A stretch of DNA of 64,000 bases from Codonopsis lanceolata. Taxonomy: Eukaryota; Streptophyta; Magnoliopsida; Asterales; Campanulaceae. Positions 33,831 through 45,979 of the stretch are shown piece after piece; the first letter of the stretch is position 1; each line of letters begins with the position of its first letter. The translations under genes were made by a program, and so were the position numbers. Below the pieces are notes generated by a model. It was given only the letters and a program-made list of their open reading frames with translations. It was not told the origin of the DNA and ran no database searches. The stretch lies in assembly GCA_013146195.2 (NCBI GenBank), contig CM028381.1:55755573-55819572 (forward strand), read 5' to 3'.

Positions 33831-36240
33831 TACAATCATTATAGTTACTATAAGTTAAACTAAATAATAGCACTTAGATATATATAAACATTAATAACCT
33901 AAAAATCACACATTTCGAACTAGCTTTTAGTACCATTCCCAAGATTCAACAAATCCCCTAACACAACTCAACCCCCCACAACAAACATCATTAAATATAC
34001 CCACATTCCCTAAATTTATAATAATAATGACAGATCTATCAACAAGCAATTTATCAAAATAAAAACATGATTTAACAGAAAGATTAAGCCAACTGGGTGA
34101 AATTTAAGGAACCCACATTGCAAAACTATCAGCAAAAAATCTAACATGATTAAAACATGATTTAACAAAAAGGAAAAAAAAAACTACCTGGGTAATAATT
34201 CAAACAACCCACAATGCAAAAATTATCAAGAAATCCAAGGATAACAACAATATACCTATTGCTTGAATATCTTGAAATGGTCAACTTTATAATAAGTAAT
34301 ATTCTCTCTATTTTAAACTCAAGATTTACATTCATTTTGCACTTTGAAAAAATTAAGGTGTTCACACTCATCAATTCCTCATTTCTATTTCCTTCCGTGT
34401 TGTAATAAATTTACTTATATCATTCTATTTTTTCTTACAAAGATATGAAACCAAAAAATAGATGATCCCTCCGTTCCTAAATAATTGTAGCTTTTTAGTT
34501 TGTTCCAAAAAAACTTTCATTAAATTAAAACCATGGATTTCATAGCATCAACATGGCTACCCAACTACTATACATACAACATTTATAAAGGTTTAAACAT
34601 TAATAGACATTAAACATTCTTACCATACGCGAGTAATGCTCGTGAAGTTAATTGTCCCGACGTGTGTTTGGTACCTGTCCTCCTCCTCACCTTTATAAAT
34701 GCTCCAAGACAAAATTTCCTCGGTTGGAGTTCTTAATATCTTTGTGGCGTGTTTTGCTAGTTATTGGTTTTCTACCACTCCTAAAGATAGTAAGTAGTAA
34801 CCAAGTTTCATTTGTTAACGTTCTGAGACGTGATGGAGAATATAGAGAGCAGTAACAAACATGGTATCTTTGGTTAGAAAAAGTCCAGTCTTAGGCATTG
34901 CACAGAAGAATTAGCCAAATAATAAAGAGCATTGCACATTTTTAGATTTAGTCTCCTAAAGATTAGCATTTCTCATAAATAGTATTATTAAGATTCAAAT
35001 AATGCAAGTGATATTTCAAGTGGAGGCAGTAATTATATATCATAGATCAATATTTTTCATGCTATAAATGCAATGCCTATCGAATGACTTTTATACTTGT
35101 GTACATATAAATATATACGGAGGTACCTACACATATACATCTATAAAGTTTTGAAGTGCATTATGCACAGGAAAATGTATGTTAAAACTTGGGCACAAGA
35201 GCTGCTGTTTAAGGTCACGCATACCTCATTGCTAAGGATGACATAAGGATTAAACACAACTAAGATTTGTGTGCATTCCTTTAACTTTAAAAAAGATTGG
35301 TTATGATGAGAACATACCAGAAGAAGAATGATAAACAGAGTTCCAAAGCTTTAATTAGTGGTACAGATGCCAGAGTCCACTGCAAATAAGTGGCCTGCAG
35401 TCGAACAAATAAAATAAAATAAAAGCTATAAGAAGCGGCATGAAATTACTAAATATGAAATTTGTATCAGGAATTGAATTTACAAAGTTTGAACATTCAA
35501 AATAGCAAAACCGAATCACACAAAAGGCAAGAATATAATAAATATGCTTAATGAATCATAAGCAAAAGAAATATCAATTAATTAGCAACAATAACCCGAA
35601 CAAATTGAATAGGCTCGCTTCACCGTAAAATCAAGCAATATTTTTTCTTCCTTTTTTTAAAATTGAACATGTTACGTAAAACCGCTTTTTTGGTCGGTCC
35701 AACAAATTAATCATTATTATTATTAGATACACCCAAAACACCAAGATCAAACACAAGAAAACTGAAAAATTCTCTAGAAGTCTCGTACTGTACCTACCCA
35801 CCAAACACACTTGAATTCATCAAGAAACACCAAGGACTTGGCCATCTGTTTTTTTTCCTTCTTTTGTTTGGTAGCAACGTGATTGTTAGGTCAAACTTTG
35901 CGTGTATCTTAGCTTTAATTCACTTTATTCTTTTGCACATTTGGCTTATGCATTTAAGAACTACCTCCCACGGTCACACAAGAATGGTGAACTCATTTCA
36001 AACTCGTGGAAACAACCTTAGCGGAAACTAATTATTAAAGGTACCAAGTTTGCCTTGGTGAACTTTCTAAATTGTTTAGCAACTTTATCAAAAAATCGAA
36101 ACACAGTTGAAAGAAGAGCCAAAAATCAAGCATAAAAAAAACTTGATCTGAAAATGGCGGTTTTTGTAGGTGTTGATGGTCCAGAAAGAAGCGGAGACGA
36201 ACCAGATCGAGGTGAGAGCCAGGTATATAAAGCGGAGACG
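33831..36240. other. CACTA interior, no identified gene
   Basis: AT-rich, probably intron and leader of the decayed - strand gene. A Stowaway-like terminus (GATCCCTCCGTTCCTAAATA) lies near 34466 without a clear partner. Nothing else recognised. Confidence 0.4.
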
Positions 36241-36555
36241 AACCAGATTGAGAGAGAGATACTTACAGTTAGAGAGAGAGAGGGAGAAACGACGGCTGAA
36301 CTAGGTGGAGAAGAGAGATCGAGATGAACGGCGCTGAACCGGCCGAGAAGAAGCTGAAGATGAAATGGCGGCTGAACTCGCCGGCCTGTTTGAACAGGGG
36401 AGAGATGGGAGGCCGCCGGCCTGTTGGAGATCGACGCTTGGTGATGCTGGCGCGATGGCTTGTGGGAGAGGTCGCGATGAGAGAGGACAGGAGGAGTGAG
36501 TGCGTGAGTTTAGAAAGAGGGTTTGAGATTAGGTTTAGAGTTGTATTTATACCTA
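36241..36555 (-). promoter_or_regulatory. Promoter and first-exon-like region of the CACTA gene on the - strand
   Basis: Reading the - strand, GGTATAAATACA (about 36555-36544) is a good TATA box. It is followed by a C/T-rich leader, a GC-richer exon-like stretch and a CTAACTGTAAGTATC splice donor near 36270. Direction and position suit transcription toward the transposase remnant at 33.2-33.8 kb. An 85-codon frame on the + strand here (36324-36581) is probably a shadow. Confidence 0.4.
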
Positions 36556-37513
36556 GGTTTTTTTTTTTTTTTTGTTTTTAGTTGTGGGTTTATAAATACA
36601 ATATAATTTACATTGTCTTTGTTTATCTTGAATTTAATTTATTAAATAGATAAAATAGTTTTATTTGATTTTTTTTCTTAATTTACATTTTCAATTTATA
36701 ACTTTTATTTTTAATTTAATTTAATAAAAAAAGTGTGTGTTCGTAATGCATAATATAATATTATTAAATTATCACATCCAATTTAATTTAGTTAAAAGTG
36801 TATTTTATATTTTATACATATTATTAAGAACGTAAAAAATCGGAAGAATTATAAATTATCATCACAATTCAACTTGCTTTCAATCCAGAAAAACAAACTG
36901 TGAGAATAGAGCAATCAACATGACCAACCCAGCATGAAATCTATACTAACCAAATCCCCTTTTGTTTTAAAAAAATCTAAACTGAGTAACCAAAAAACTA
37001 TTCACCATCTCCACAGATAATTCAATCTATCCGTTACTCAAATTCAACATTTTAGAAATTTTAATGCAATCAACCCAAACTCATAAATATTAAAACAACC
37101 CAATATTTGGTCACTACTCTTAATATTTAATCTGACCAAATAGCACATACCATTATCCACACATAAATAATAATTAGCCTACTCAAATTTCACTCAAATC
37201 TGATTGAATGGGATTCATGAATAAATTCAAATCAAACTCCAACTAATTCTCCCTACTCAAAAATTATCAACTGAATGACAAAATTTCACCATCGAAGCAA
37301 CAATTGCCAATTCAGTAATTGGAACTGGTGTAACTGGAACTGGTGCGACATTGTAGAAAGATGATGTTTGAAAATTGTAACTGGAACTGGTGCGACATTG
37401 TAGAAAGAGGCTCGATCGGCTCTGCTTTAGGCCGGAATCAAAGCCGGAGTGAACCGCATTTGAGAGATGGGCATGTTACCTCGACTATTGAAATGGTGGG
37501 TGGTGGTCCAACT
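36556..37513. other. AT-rich sequence up to the assembly gap
   Basis: No gene. At 37320-37410 a block of about 62 bases (AACTGGAACTGGTGCGACATT) is duplicated in tandem. The expected right CACTA terminus and its GCGACGGAA array are not found here. Confidence 0.5.
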
Positions 37514-37613
37514 NNNNNNNNNNNNNNNNNNNNNNNNNNNNNNNNNNNNNNNNNNNNNNNNNNNNNNNNNNNNNNNNNNNNNNNNNNNNNNNNNNNNNNN
37601 NNNNNNNNNNNNN
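37514..37613. other. Assembly gap of 100 Ns
   Basis: Exactly 100 unknown bases, the usual placeholder for a scaffold join of unknown length. Frames crossing it are meaningless. Confidence 0.98.
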
Positions 37614-37844
37614 TGTCAAAGAAAGCATGACCGGCTACAAGCATGGAAGATACTCTACTAGCTCAAATGAGGAAAACTCAAGCTAACATATACATCTAGG
37701 GATTGTTTGTGTCTCTTAAACCCATCATGACACATCGGCCAAATCTTTAAGCCAAACGGTCATCCCCATCGAAACGTTTCCTGGCGAACTAACCCAAATG
37801 ATAGGGAATATACATTTTGAGAATGTGATCATGTTCACCGATCT

Positions 37845-40800
37845 TGTAACACCCAAGGGTTTTGAAATGCATCCTAACCTTAATACCATGATAATAAATT
37901 GTTAATGTGTGTTAATTGATTGAGTTACATGTGTTTTGAATTTCAAGTTGAATAGGGGATGTTGATACCTTAATATGTCTTGTTGTGAACTTGCCAATGT
38001 TGGAATAGAACTCCACCTAGTGCGAAATATTTCCCACCCTGGGTGCGGTCAATTATTGAATTGTAGTAGTCTTAACATTTATTTTCATGAGTGCGAAATA
38101 TTTCCAACCTTGGGTGCGAAAGCTACTCGAATTTGTTGAATAGTTGAGATCAATATGACTAATCATGATTAATTAGGGTTAAGTATAATTAATTATCTTA
38201 ATCATAATCATAAATATGATTAATTAGTGTTAATCAACATTAGTTAGCTTAATCTTGGATTAATGTCAACCAAAGAGGTTGTGGCACCTCATGCTTTGTG
38301 GGGGACCCTTTCCACCTTTATCTTCATAAATCCATGACACACCTCTTGCATCTCCTAACTTCACTATTTTCGCATACTCAAAAGGGGAGAGAGAAAAAAA
38401 CATAGGGTTTTTGAGTGAATTTCTTGGAATTGAAGTCCTAAAACTCATCCTTTGCCTATACCATGTTCATTAAAGTTGTAGAACTCATCAAAGGGAGTGT
38501 TTTGAACCAAAAATATTATGAAATCATTGGTGTTTAAGATCTACAAGAGGTAGCGGGATTTACTTGCTTATGTTTGTTCATTAATTCCATGTTATTGAGT
38601 TATATTGATGAATATCTTGATTAATTCAATGATGAAACTCTTATGTATATGATTTGAATCCTTGGAAGATGTTTACTTGAGTAGTTATAAGTAGTAAGTT
38701 ATGAATTTGGTGTTAAACCTCATGGACTTGGTAAGAGTTTGTAATTCACGAAGTATGAAGCTTGTATTGCTATGTTGTGTAATTATATGAAGACTATGGT
38801 TTGAACCTTGTAGTGGTATGAACAACATGAGCTAGGCTGAGTTAGTAGTGGAGTATCAATGGGTTACCTTATAACTCATTGCCACTCTTGTACGACATTA
38901 AGTGAAACTATGAAGAACTTGACAATTCCATGATTTTGAATATGAAAAATATGTAGACATAACACCAAGTAATGTTTGATTGTAACAACAACAGGAGTGT
39001 GAGAAACAGGTAGTTTGAACAATATGTCTTGGGGGTTTAGAACGCTCCTCTTATTATCCTGCATGGAGAGATGTGGGAGTTAGCAAGTGAAGTTCTATTG
39101 CGTAGCCTCCATTACGCCCATAATGGAGGTTGACACTTCACTAATTGTGTTGTGAGTAGTCCACATGGGTTGTTAGGGATGGGGGACTCCATGTCGACAT
39201 ATCCTGGAAAATAACAACATGTTTGATATGCTTTATGATCAACAATCAGAGCGGTGATGGATGGGAGCCGCAGGTCGGAGATGATTCTCGACCTCTGTAT
39301 ATACTACTTGCCTTGACTCAGGCCCCAAATGAATCACATGTGATCGAAATACTTGCTTATCTGTGATATGAACTGTTTAGCATCATGGCACTTCTTTATG
39401 ATGCATTCATGCATAACATGCATAAGTATATTTGAACCCTACTGAGTTTCGACTCACCCTTTATTATTTGTTTTCCTTAGATCACAGCCAGGCACGAAGA
39501 TAGGCATGAACAAGATTGTAAATCCGAAGTGCTAGAGGTTGTAATTCTTTTGGGGAAGCATTCTTGGTTTGAAATGGTTGTAGCTGCGTTACTTATTCCA
39601 CTATGTAGGAAGACTTGTAGTCTTCCCTTGTTTTGTAAACATTGGGAACTAGTAACTTTTGTAATATTTTGGTAGTCTCGGGAGACTTATGTATCTAACC
39701 TTGTGTTTTCCAAAACATTCTTGCTTTGGTTTTAATGACATGGTTTAACTATGAAAACAACAGGTTGATCACGTTCTAAGTTGAGTCCCGTAGGGTGATT
39801 TGGGGCATGGCGGTTTTGTATCAAAGCATGGTTAGGAATTAGAAGTTATGATTTTACTTAGGATTGTGTCTCTTAAGTATTGGTCATGGTTTAATTTTGG
39901 GTTGGTTTTGTGAAGGTGGTGAGATGGAGAGACCTAGGGGTCGTCCTCCTCGTATTCCTCGTGGTGCACATATAGTAACATCGGGTATGATGGGGGAACT
40001 TAGTGGTGAGGAAAGTCATCATAGTAATCCTCATAATCAACATGTAGGTAGTGTTGCTCGGACTCCTCTAACGAATGTATGGAGACCGTATGAGGCACTA
40101 TATGGTAGAAAATGTTGTTTTCCTATTTGTTGCGATGGAGTTGGGGAAGAGAACATATGGGGTCCTGAGATAGTGCAAGAATCAGCTGATCGGGTCAAGG
40201 TAATTCAAGATAGACTTCTTACGGCTCAAAGTCACCAGAAGAGTTATGCTGATAACCGTAGAAGGGATCTTTTCGGAGTGGGAGATCAAGTCTTTCTGAA
40301 GATTTCACCTTTCCGAGGCGTGAAGAGATTTGGGAAGAAGGGTAAGTTAATTCCAAGATATGTTGGTCCTTTTGAAATTTTCGATAGAGTGGGGCAATTG
40401 GCTTATCGGATAGCATTGCTACCATCACTTGAGGTTGTGCATGATGTCTTCCATGTTTCTATGTTGAGTAAATATATTCCAGATCCTTCTCATGTATTAG
40501 AGATAGATCCTGCTAATCTTCAGCTTGATTTATCATATGAAGAGTAGCCAGTTTAGATTCTAGACTATAAAGAGCGAGTCTTATGAACTAAAGTGATTCC
40601 TATGGTTAAAGTATTGTGGAGGAGTCACACCATAGAGGAAACAACATGAGAAAGTGAGGCAGGAATGAAGAACAAGTACCCTCAACAATTTAATAATAAT
40701 TGGTAAGAATTCAGGGACTAAATTCTTTTAAGGGGGAGAAGGTGTAACCCCCAAGGGTTTTGAAATGCACCCTAACCTTAATACCATGATAATAAATTGT

Positions 40801-41483
40801 TAATGTGTGTTAATTGATTGAATTACATGTGTGTTTTAATTTCAAGAATTTCAAGTTGAATAGGGGATGTTGATACCCTAATATGTCTTGTTGTGAACTT
40901 GTCAATGTTGGAATAAAACTCCAAAACAACCCTAGGTGTGAAATATTTCCCACCCTAGGTGCGATCTGTTATTGAATTGTAGTAGTCTTAACATTTACTT
41001 TGTGGGTGCGAAATATTTCCAACCTTGGGTGCGAAAGCTGCTAGAATTTGTTGAATAGTTGAAATCAATATGACTAATCATGATTAATTAGGGTTAAGTA
41101 TAATTAATTATCTTAATCGTGATTAAGGGGTCCTAAATATAATTAATTAGTGTTAATCAAGACTAGTTAGCTTAATCTTGGATTAATGTCAACCAAAGAG
41201 GTTGTGGCATCCCATGCTTTGTGGGGGGACCCTTCCCACCTTTATCTTCAGTTGAATAAATCCAAGACACACCTCTTCCACCTCCTAACTTCACTATTTT
41301 CGAACTCAAAAAGGGAGAGCAAAAACATAGGGTTTTTGAGTGAATTTCTTGGAATTGAAGGCCTAAAACTCATCCTTTGCCTATACCATCCTTTGCCCAT
41401 ACCATTGGTGTTTAAATGTGAAAGAAACTAGTTGATCACATTCTAAGTTGATTCCCACGTAGCGGCTGATTTGGGGCCTGACA
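37845..41483 (+). mobile_element. Gypsy deletion derivative, copy B
   Basis: Same element as 26813-30471 at the same site, with GATCT at 37840-37844 and 41484-41488. The 5' LTR runs to about 39812 and the 3' LTR begins near 40743, again missing about 1.2 kb. The unequal LTRs therefore predate the doubling of the block. Its 5' LTR end and primer site carry a few extra differences (GGCATGGCGG for GGCATGACAG). Confidence 0.88.
39924..40547 (+). CDS. Gag N-terminus fused to integrase C-terminus, copy B
   Basis: Matches copy A (28919-29542) in length and in nearly all residues. The gag/integrase junction differs slightly (ARTPLTNVWRPYEALYGRK against ARTPPNECMEPYEALYGRK) because of compensating one-base indels, so the frame stays open in both. 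Two copies keeping the frame through indels is notable but not proof of selection. It has no catalytic residues of integrase. Confidence 0.78.
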   Translation: MERPRGRPPRIPRGAHIVTSGMMGELSGEESHHSNPHNQHVGSVARTPLTNVWRPYEALYGRKCCFPICCDGVGEENIWGPEIVQESADRVKVIQDRLLTAQSHQKSYADNRRRDLFGVGDQVFLKISPFRGVKRFGKKGKLIPRYVGPFEIFDRVGQLAYRIALLPSLEVVHDVFHVSMLSKYIPDPSHVLEIDPANLQLDLSYEE

Positions 41484-41488
41484 GATCT

Positions 41489-42020
41489 GGACCTCCCAAA
41501 GGAAGGAATCAACCACATTGACGCTCTTCACATCACTATAGGAGTCATGGAAAGAATGGTTCCTCGAGTCATGATAGACAACGGCTCATCTCTGAATGTT
41601 TTCCCTATAAGCACATTAGCTAAACTATCAAAGATCTCAGAATCAACCCCATCATCACCGATAGTAAGGGCTTACGACAACATAAGTCGATGTCTTCTGG
41701 GAGTGGTAACTTTGATGATGACAATTGACCTGCTCACCATGCCAGTTGAATTCCAGGTCCCATATATCCCTGCCACTTTCAGCTTAGTGTTAGGATATCC
41801 ATGGATCCATGGGGTAAAAGGAGTAGCTTCTTTGCTGCACCAACGTATCAAGTTCATCCACGATGATCACATAGTGATCATACTTGATGATAAAATTATT
41901 GAAAATAAGGAAAGTGGGGAGATCCCAATCCTTGAAATAGAGCACGATGACGCGGGTGTCTTCCTAAGTGGTTTTCAAGTCATCCCCCAAGCCATGGTCA
42001 ATGCAATTGAATACGGATGA
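41489..42020 (+). pseudogene. Tat-lineage gypsy protease region, copy B, uninterrupted
   Basis: A 157-codon frame from 41547 with MIDNGSSLNVFPISTLAK running directly into LSKISES, which shows the MITE-free state. VRAYDNISR, PATFSLVLGYPWIHG and LHQRIKFIHDD follow, then a TGA at 42020. The D-N-G active-site region replaces the usual D-S/T-G, as is common in this lineage. It is cut off from gag by the inserted gypsy derivative, so it cannot be expressed as a normal polyprotein. Confidence 0.75.
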
Positions 42021-42985
42021 GAGACTGATATCACCGGAAAGAAAACCACAGTCTTTAGGGAAATGGTTCCATTGAACATGCTCCGGAAAAGGAACTACAT
42101 GCATGTATTGTTTCTTGGTAGAATCAGTAGGGGCTAATCAATTTAGTCCATGAAAAGGTTAAGGAATGCACTCCCCCATTCGGTTTAGGATACAATCCTA
42201 CACCAGCCGAGTTAACTGTGGTTATTATAGGGAAACATGAAACAAGTAAGGCAGAATGTGAAAGGCGACCCTACAGGGATCCTCCTTTACAGCCATATAG
42301 AAACACTCTGAATGGTTACTTCGTGAAAAAGGGCGAAACAACTACCTATCTCATATTCTGAGAACCGTGGATAGATCGAAATGGTGAAAGACACCCTGAT
42401 TGAGAGATATTCGAAGATGAAATTCTCGTCACCAGCGAAATATAAAAAGTTATCCTAGAACCCCGCAGCAGTGCATACAAGAATGTGACAATTGAAAGCA
42501 CCTAGACCATAGATCAAGATGACTGTGCCTTCGCTTTATTTGGAAGTGACTTCATAGGAGATGATTTTTTGGGTATGATCGACGGAGACACTAGCTATGA
42601 AGAGCTCCCGGCTGAATTTATGGCTACCACTACAAAACGGGTACACTACTACTGGACCTCTCCTGACAGCACCAGATTTGGTGGATCGTTTTGGATACAC
42701 CCTTCCCCATCTTTCCCTCTTTATCTCAGACCGGTCACCTACCAGCCCGCTTCCTAACCATAAAATTAAGGATCCCAAACCACTGGACCTCAATAAGATT
42801 GCCAACTCTGTAACCCCTGTTATTAATAATGAAAATCTCGATGTCTTCGCGTATTCCTTGGTTGCACATGCATTAAAAAACGAATTAACTGAATTAAATG
42901 AAAACATAATTAAACCAATTAATAATGAATTATTTAACAAAGTGGACCAAAAAGATAACGAATATTTAATCGATCCGCTCAAGTT
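42021..42985 (+). pseudogene. Tat-lineage gypsy pre-RT region, copy B
   Basis: Same pieces as 31239-32205. Here the frame 42597-43070 stays open further because a TAA in copy A (ELT stop) is GAA in copy B (ELTELNENIIKPINNEL). It reads into the junction with the MIP2 fragment near 42985. No RT follows. Confidence 0.6.
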
Positions 42986-43064
42986 CAGTTGCAGCAAGTA
43001 CCGCTTCACCTCATCCCCACTGCACTATAGCCACTCTGATGTTATTTCCCCTCGAGTACTTCAC

Positions 43065-43675
43065 TCATAAATCTTCAAGCTGTTTTTCTAAGTACCATCT
43101 AAGACTAGCTTCTGCAATATTGATCAAACGGGAAGAAGCATTCATATGCATAAACTTCACAACAAGAAACCCTGCTAATATCTGTTGATCACCCTTCACA
43201 AGCTCTAACACAAAACCTGGAAAGAGAATGCTGCTGAAAATATAGTAAAAGTCTTTCTCATTGGTCTTCAGATATTTGAGACTCGACAACTGAGCCACTT
43301 GATACTGGTGTGACATACTCCCAACCATATAGCACAAATAAGACAAAATGGTTCCATATGAAGGTTTGTTGATGATGGTCGATACCATAAGGCAATATAA
43401 GAAGTAAAAATTCATGGTCCCCACCAACTGCGTCCGGTATGCCACCTTATTTTAGCTTACCCTCAACAATATTCAATTATTCCATCTGTATTCTTTCGTA
43501 AATAAGTAAAAGCACTATCTTCAATGCTAGAAAGTAATATGCATCAACCAAAGTTTAACTTAAGCTACGAGCATCATCTTCATCTAGCAATATACCCTTT
43601 TTCTTTGTAGTGGATTGATCAATTAGTTTTAGAATGTCACCAAATCGAGAAAACGATATAAGTCGTTTGCAGATC
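43065..43675 (-). pseudogene. MIP2: MIP2/Sec39-type gene fragment, copy B
   Basis: On the - strand from about 43675 down: FGDILKLIDQSTTKKKGILL, DEDDARSLS, a stop, TLVDAYYFLALKIVLLL, a frame change, GIPDAVGGDHEFLLLIL, another frame change, then an open 126-codon stretch with INKPSYGTILSYLCYMVG, NEKDFYYIFSSILFPGF, KGDQQILAGFLVVKFMHMNA and INIAEASLRWYLEKQLEDL. The order and words match my memory of plant MIP2 (NBAS/Sec39 family), a subunit of the ER tethering complex with MAG2. Stops and frameshifts show a pseudogene. It lies at the broken edge of the gypsy element and antisense to it. Confidence 0.72.
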
Positions 43676-43784
43676 TCTAGCCAACATGCATACAAAGAAT
43701 GAACAAGGAGAGTATCCAGTGGCTTTCTTTATTTTTCATCACATTCTTCTTGGAAGCTCTCCCATCCCTCATCCCAATCATCAT
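43676..43784. other. Junction between MIP2 fragment and reverse LTR
   Basis: About 110 bases with no recognised feature separate the gene fragment from the LTR end. The 5 bases next to the LTR would be one copy of its target duplication; the other end of that element is lost. Confidence 0.4.
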
Positions 43785-45540
43785 TGCCCTATGTGGGTGC
43801 CCCAGAAAATATTGCTCACGCCCCACGCTCCATTGGATAGAGGAATACGACGTGCGGTGCGGACACCACGCTTTCCATTCCATCATCCCTTGTCTAGGGG
43901 AAGACGAAATTAAAAATGCGGAAAGGGTGCTGTCAAGAAGCGCGTTGAATACGCCTCAGTTACTTCAGTGATTTTTGGTCCATTATGGGAGCTATGGCTT
44001 TTCTATATCAGGTTATCCCTTTTTAGGGGATAATAGGATGCAGGAGTACATCACCCTTTCAATATTCGCATCTTCCCTTGTGTAGGGGAAAATGGAAAGT
44101 GCAAGAAAGGATGTTGCGGACCCACTAGAGACTTAATAAAAATTTCCTTAAGGCCTATTTCGGATCACTATGAGTGCTTTGGGATTTCTATATCAAGTTA
44201 TCCCTTTTTTAGGGGATACCAGGATATAGGAATACATCACTCTTTCATTCGCACTCTCTCTTTTCTAGGGGAAAACGGAAAATAATAAGAAAGGATATTG
44301 CGATGCCTTACTACAATCCAAAATGTTTTGACAGAGTCGCCATCTTTATTTTAAGGAGAAAATAAAGAAAAAACAAAAAAAAACAAGAGAATGCAAAAAA
44401 AAAAAGAGTTCGGAGGCTAAGTTACGAGTTGGGAAGGTGCTAGGCACCCAACTCGCCCTTTCGGTCTCAAAAACAGTTTTTTGGCTAAAGTATGCTTTTT
44501 GTTATATTTATCTAGCAAATAAATAAAGAATTAAAAGATAGAAAAGAAAACAAATACAACCATATTTACATTATTTACGGACTTGTAGCCGCCTCCTTCC
44601 AATAATTTACAAATACATTTAAAAATATTTGGCCATAATAATGGTTCTTTTTAATGCTATTTTCTAAATAAATCCGGGCAGCACAACGGCTTATATTTTT
44701 ACATTGGGCTGGATGGAAAATAGTTTTTATAGATTAATGCTCTTAAAGGCTTACCTTTTAGAGCGTGGTGTGCTCACTCTGTCCTTCGAGAGAGAGAGAG
44801 AGAGTCTTTTTTTGCTTTGATGTTGCTGCTGCAGTTGCGGTTCGGGCAGGGTATCTGCTTCCGAAGGTTACTTTTGGGCACCGTCAAACGGGCGGAGCAA
44901 CTGCTTGCGTTTTTGCTGCTACATGCTTGCTGCTGGCGGAAATCGGACAGAACAACTGCTTATTTCTGACGGATTTGGCCTTTTTACTCGGGTAGAGCAA
45001 CTGCTCTTTTCAAGATTTTTGGACCGGGAAAATAGGGTGGATACCTAGCTGGGGGGCTAAGGATCACTTTAACCGGTTGGATTTGCGTTTGGAGGAGTTT
45101 TAGCAGAGCTTCGAGGCTTTATAGGAGAGGGCACTCACTATCTCACGATCAATCACTATTCTCATGGCGTAACAACAACGCAGAGAGTTTTTGGGCATTT
45201 TTCTGTTGTGCTGAAAGCGAACCCTGGGGCCACTATTTATAGGCTGAGAGAGGGACATCGCGGGAATTTCTTTTCCTTCCTTGGTGCTTCTTTTGTTTGT
45301 ACCGCGTGCTGTAAGATTTGTGCAATGCGTTAAGTTTGGGCACACTGTTGCACATCTGGGCGCCGGAACAACCTCTTTTGGGCGTCGCGCCAAGAGCTCT
45401 TTTAGGCCGCGCCAGCTCTCCAAAATTCAACCTTTTTTGACACTTTTAGCCCCTGCATTTTACTGCATTTTAAGTTTTAACAGGTCTTGATATCGCATGT
45501 CAATGTTACGTACCATGGGTACGAAATTGGGGTGTCTATA
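43785..45540 (-). repeat. 3' LTR of the reverse Tat-lineage element
   Basis: On the - strand it starts TATAGACACCCCAATTTCGT at 45540, one base different from the TG start usual for LTRs, and ends ACATAGGGCA at 43785. The TATA box is at 45242-45233 (CTATAAATAG in reverse). The purine-rich tract GAGGGGCTC is just upstream. It is homologous to 1-1243. A block of about 180 bp (GTGATGTATTCCTATATCC, then GGGATAAC) is duplicated within it near 44000-44350. Confidence 0.7.
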
Positions 45541-45754
45541 GAGCCCCTCAACGATGGAGTCTACGGGTAACCCGCAGCTTACTAAGTAGACGAACATCGT
45601 TGACAAGAAATAGATTCTCCAATTTCGTGCAATTTATAATGGGGAGAAATGCAACAGGTAGCAGTTATAATGCAACAGTTTATAATGCTAACCAAAACTC
45701 ACATATCCTAGACATATTTAGTCGGTTATAGCAAGTTATCGTAGTTTTGAAGCA

Positions 45755-45950
45755 GATATGCAAATTAAATGCTCTAATGGTCGGACCTACCGAGGTAGGC
45801 TGCCTACGTATCTTTTAATAAAAGGAATCAGACCAAACGTAGTTCGGCCAAAATCGAAACAAGCATGCTGCAACGGTCGTGCCTACCGAAATAGGCTGCC
45901 TACGTATTCTTATCAAATGAATCAGACCGAACATAGTTCGCACCAAATGC
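45755..45950. repeat. Two-copy tandem repeat of about 90 bp in the gypsy 3' region
   Basis: The block ACCTACCGAGGTAGGCTGCC followed by TACGTAT and AATCAGACCAAACGTAGTTC near 45786 recurs at about 45879 (GCCTACCGAAATAGGCTGCC). Each copy contains a short palindrome. These words are common in the 3' regions of such elements. Confidence 0.7.
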
Positions 45951-45979
45951 AAACAAACAGCACTGGGTGGGATGCCAAG

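Larger units (their letters stand above)
32487..37513. mobile_element. CACTA-type element (GCGACGGAA family), right end missing at gap
   Basis: The left end CACTACTAGAAAACTGG is followed by subterminal arrays of AGCGACGGAA and TTCCGTCGCT. The insertion point is exact, because copy B continues across the same site (43263/43264) without it. The interior contains a reverse-strand transposase-like remnant and a promoter-like region. The right terminus is not seen before the 100-N gap, so the span given is a minimum. The same family starts again at 63419. Confidence 0.75.
37614..43263 (+). repeat. Second copy (B) of the 26.6-32.5 kb block
   Basis: From just after the gap the sequence follows 26570-32486 almost base for base: end of gag, the same GATCT insertion of the gypsy derivative, protease, pre-RT and MIP2 fragment, with scattered substitutions and small indels. 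It lacks the 222-bp MITE and the CACTA insertion. Copy B extends past the CACTA site and so shows the uninterrupted MIP2 fragment. The left edge coincides with the gap. Confidence 0.9.

Noticed and set aside
37343..37661. Frames crossing the unknown bases
   Set aside because: The sequence is Ns; no protein can be read.
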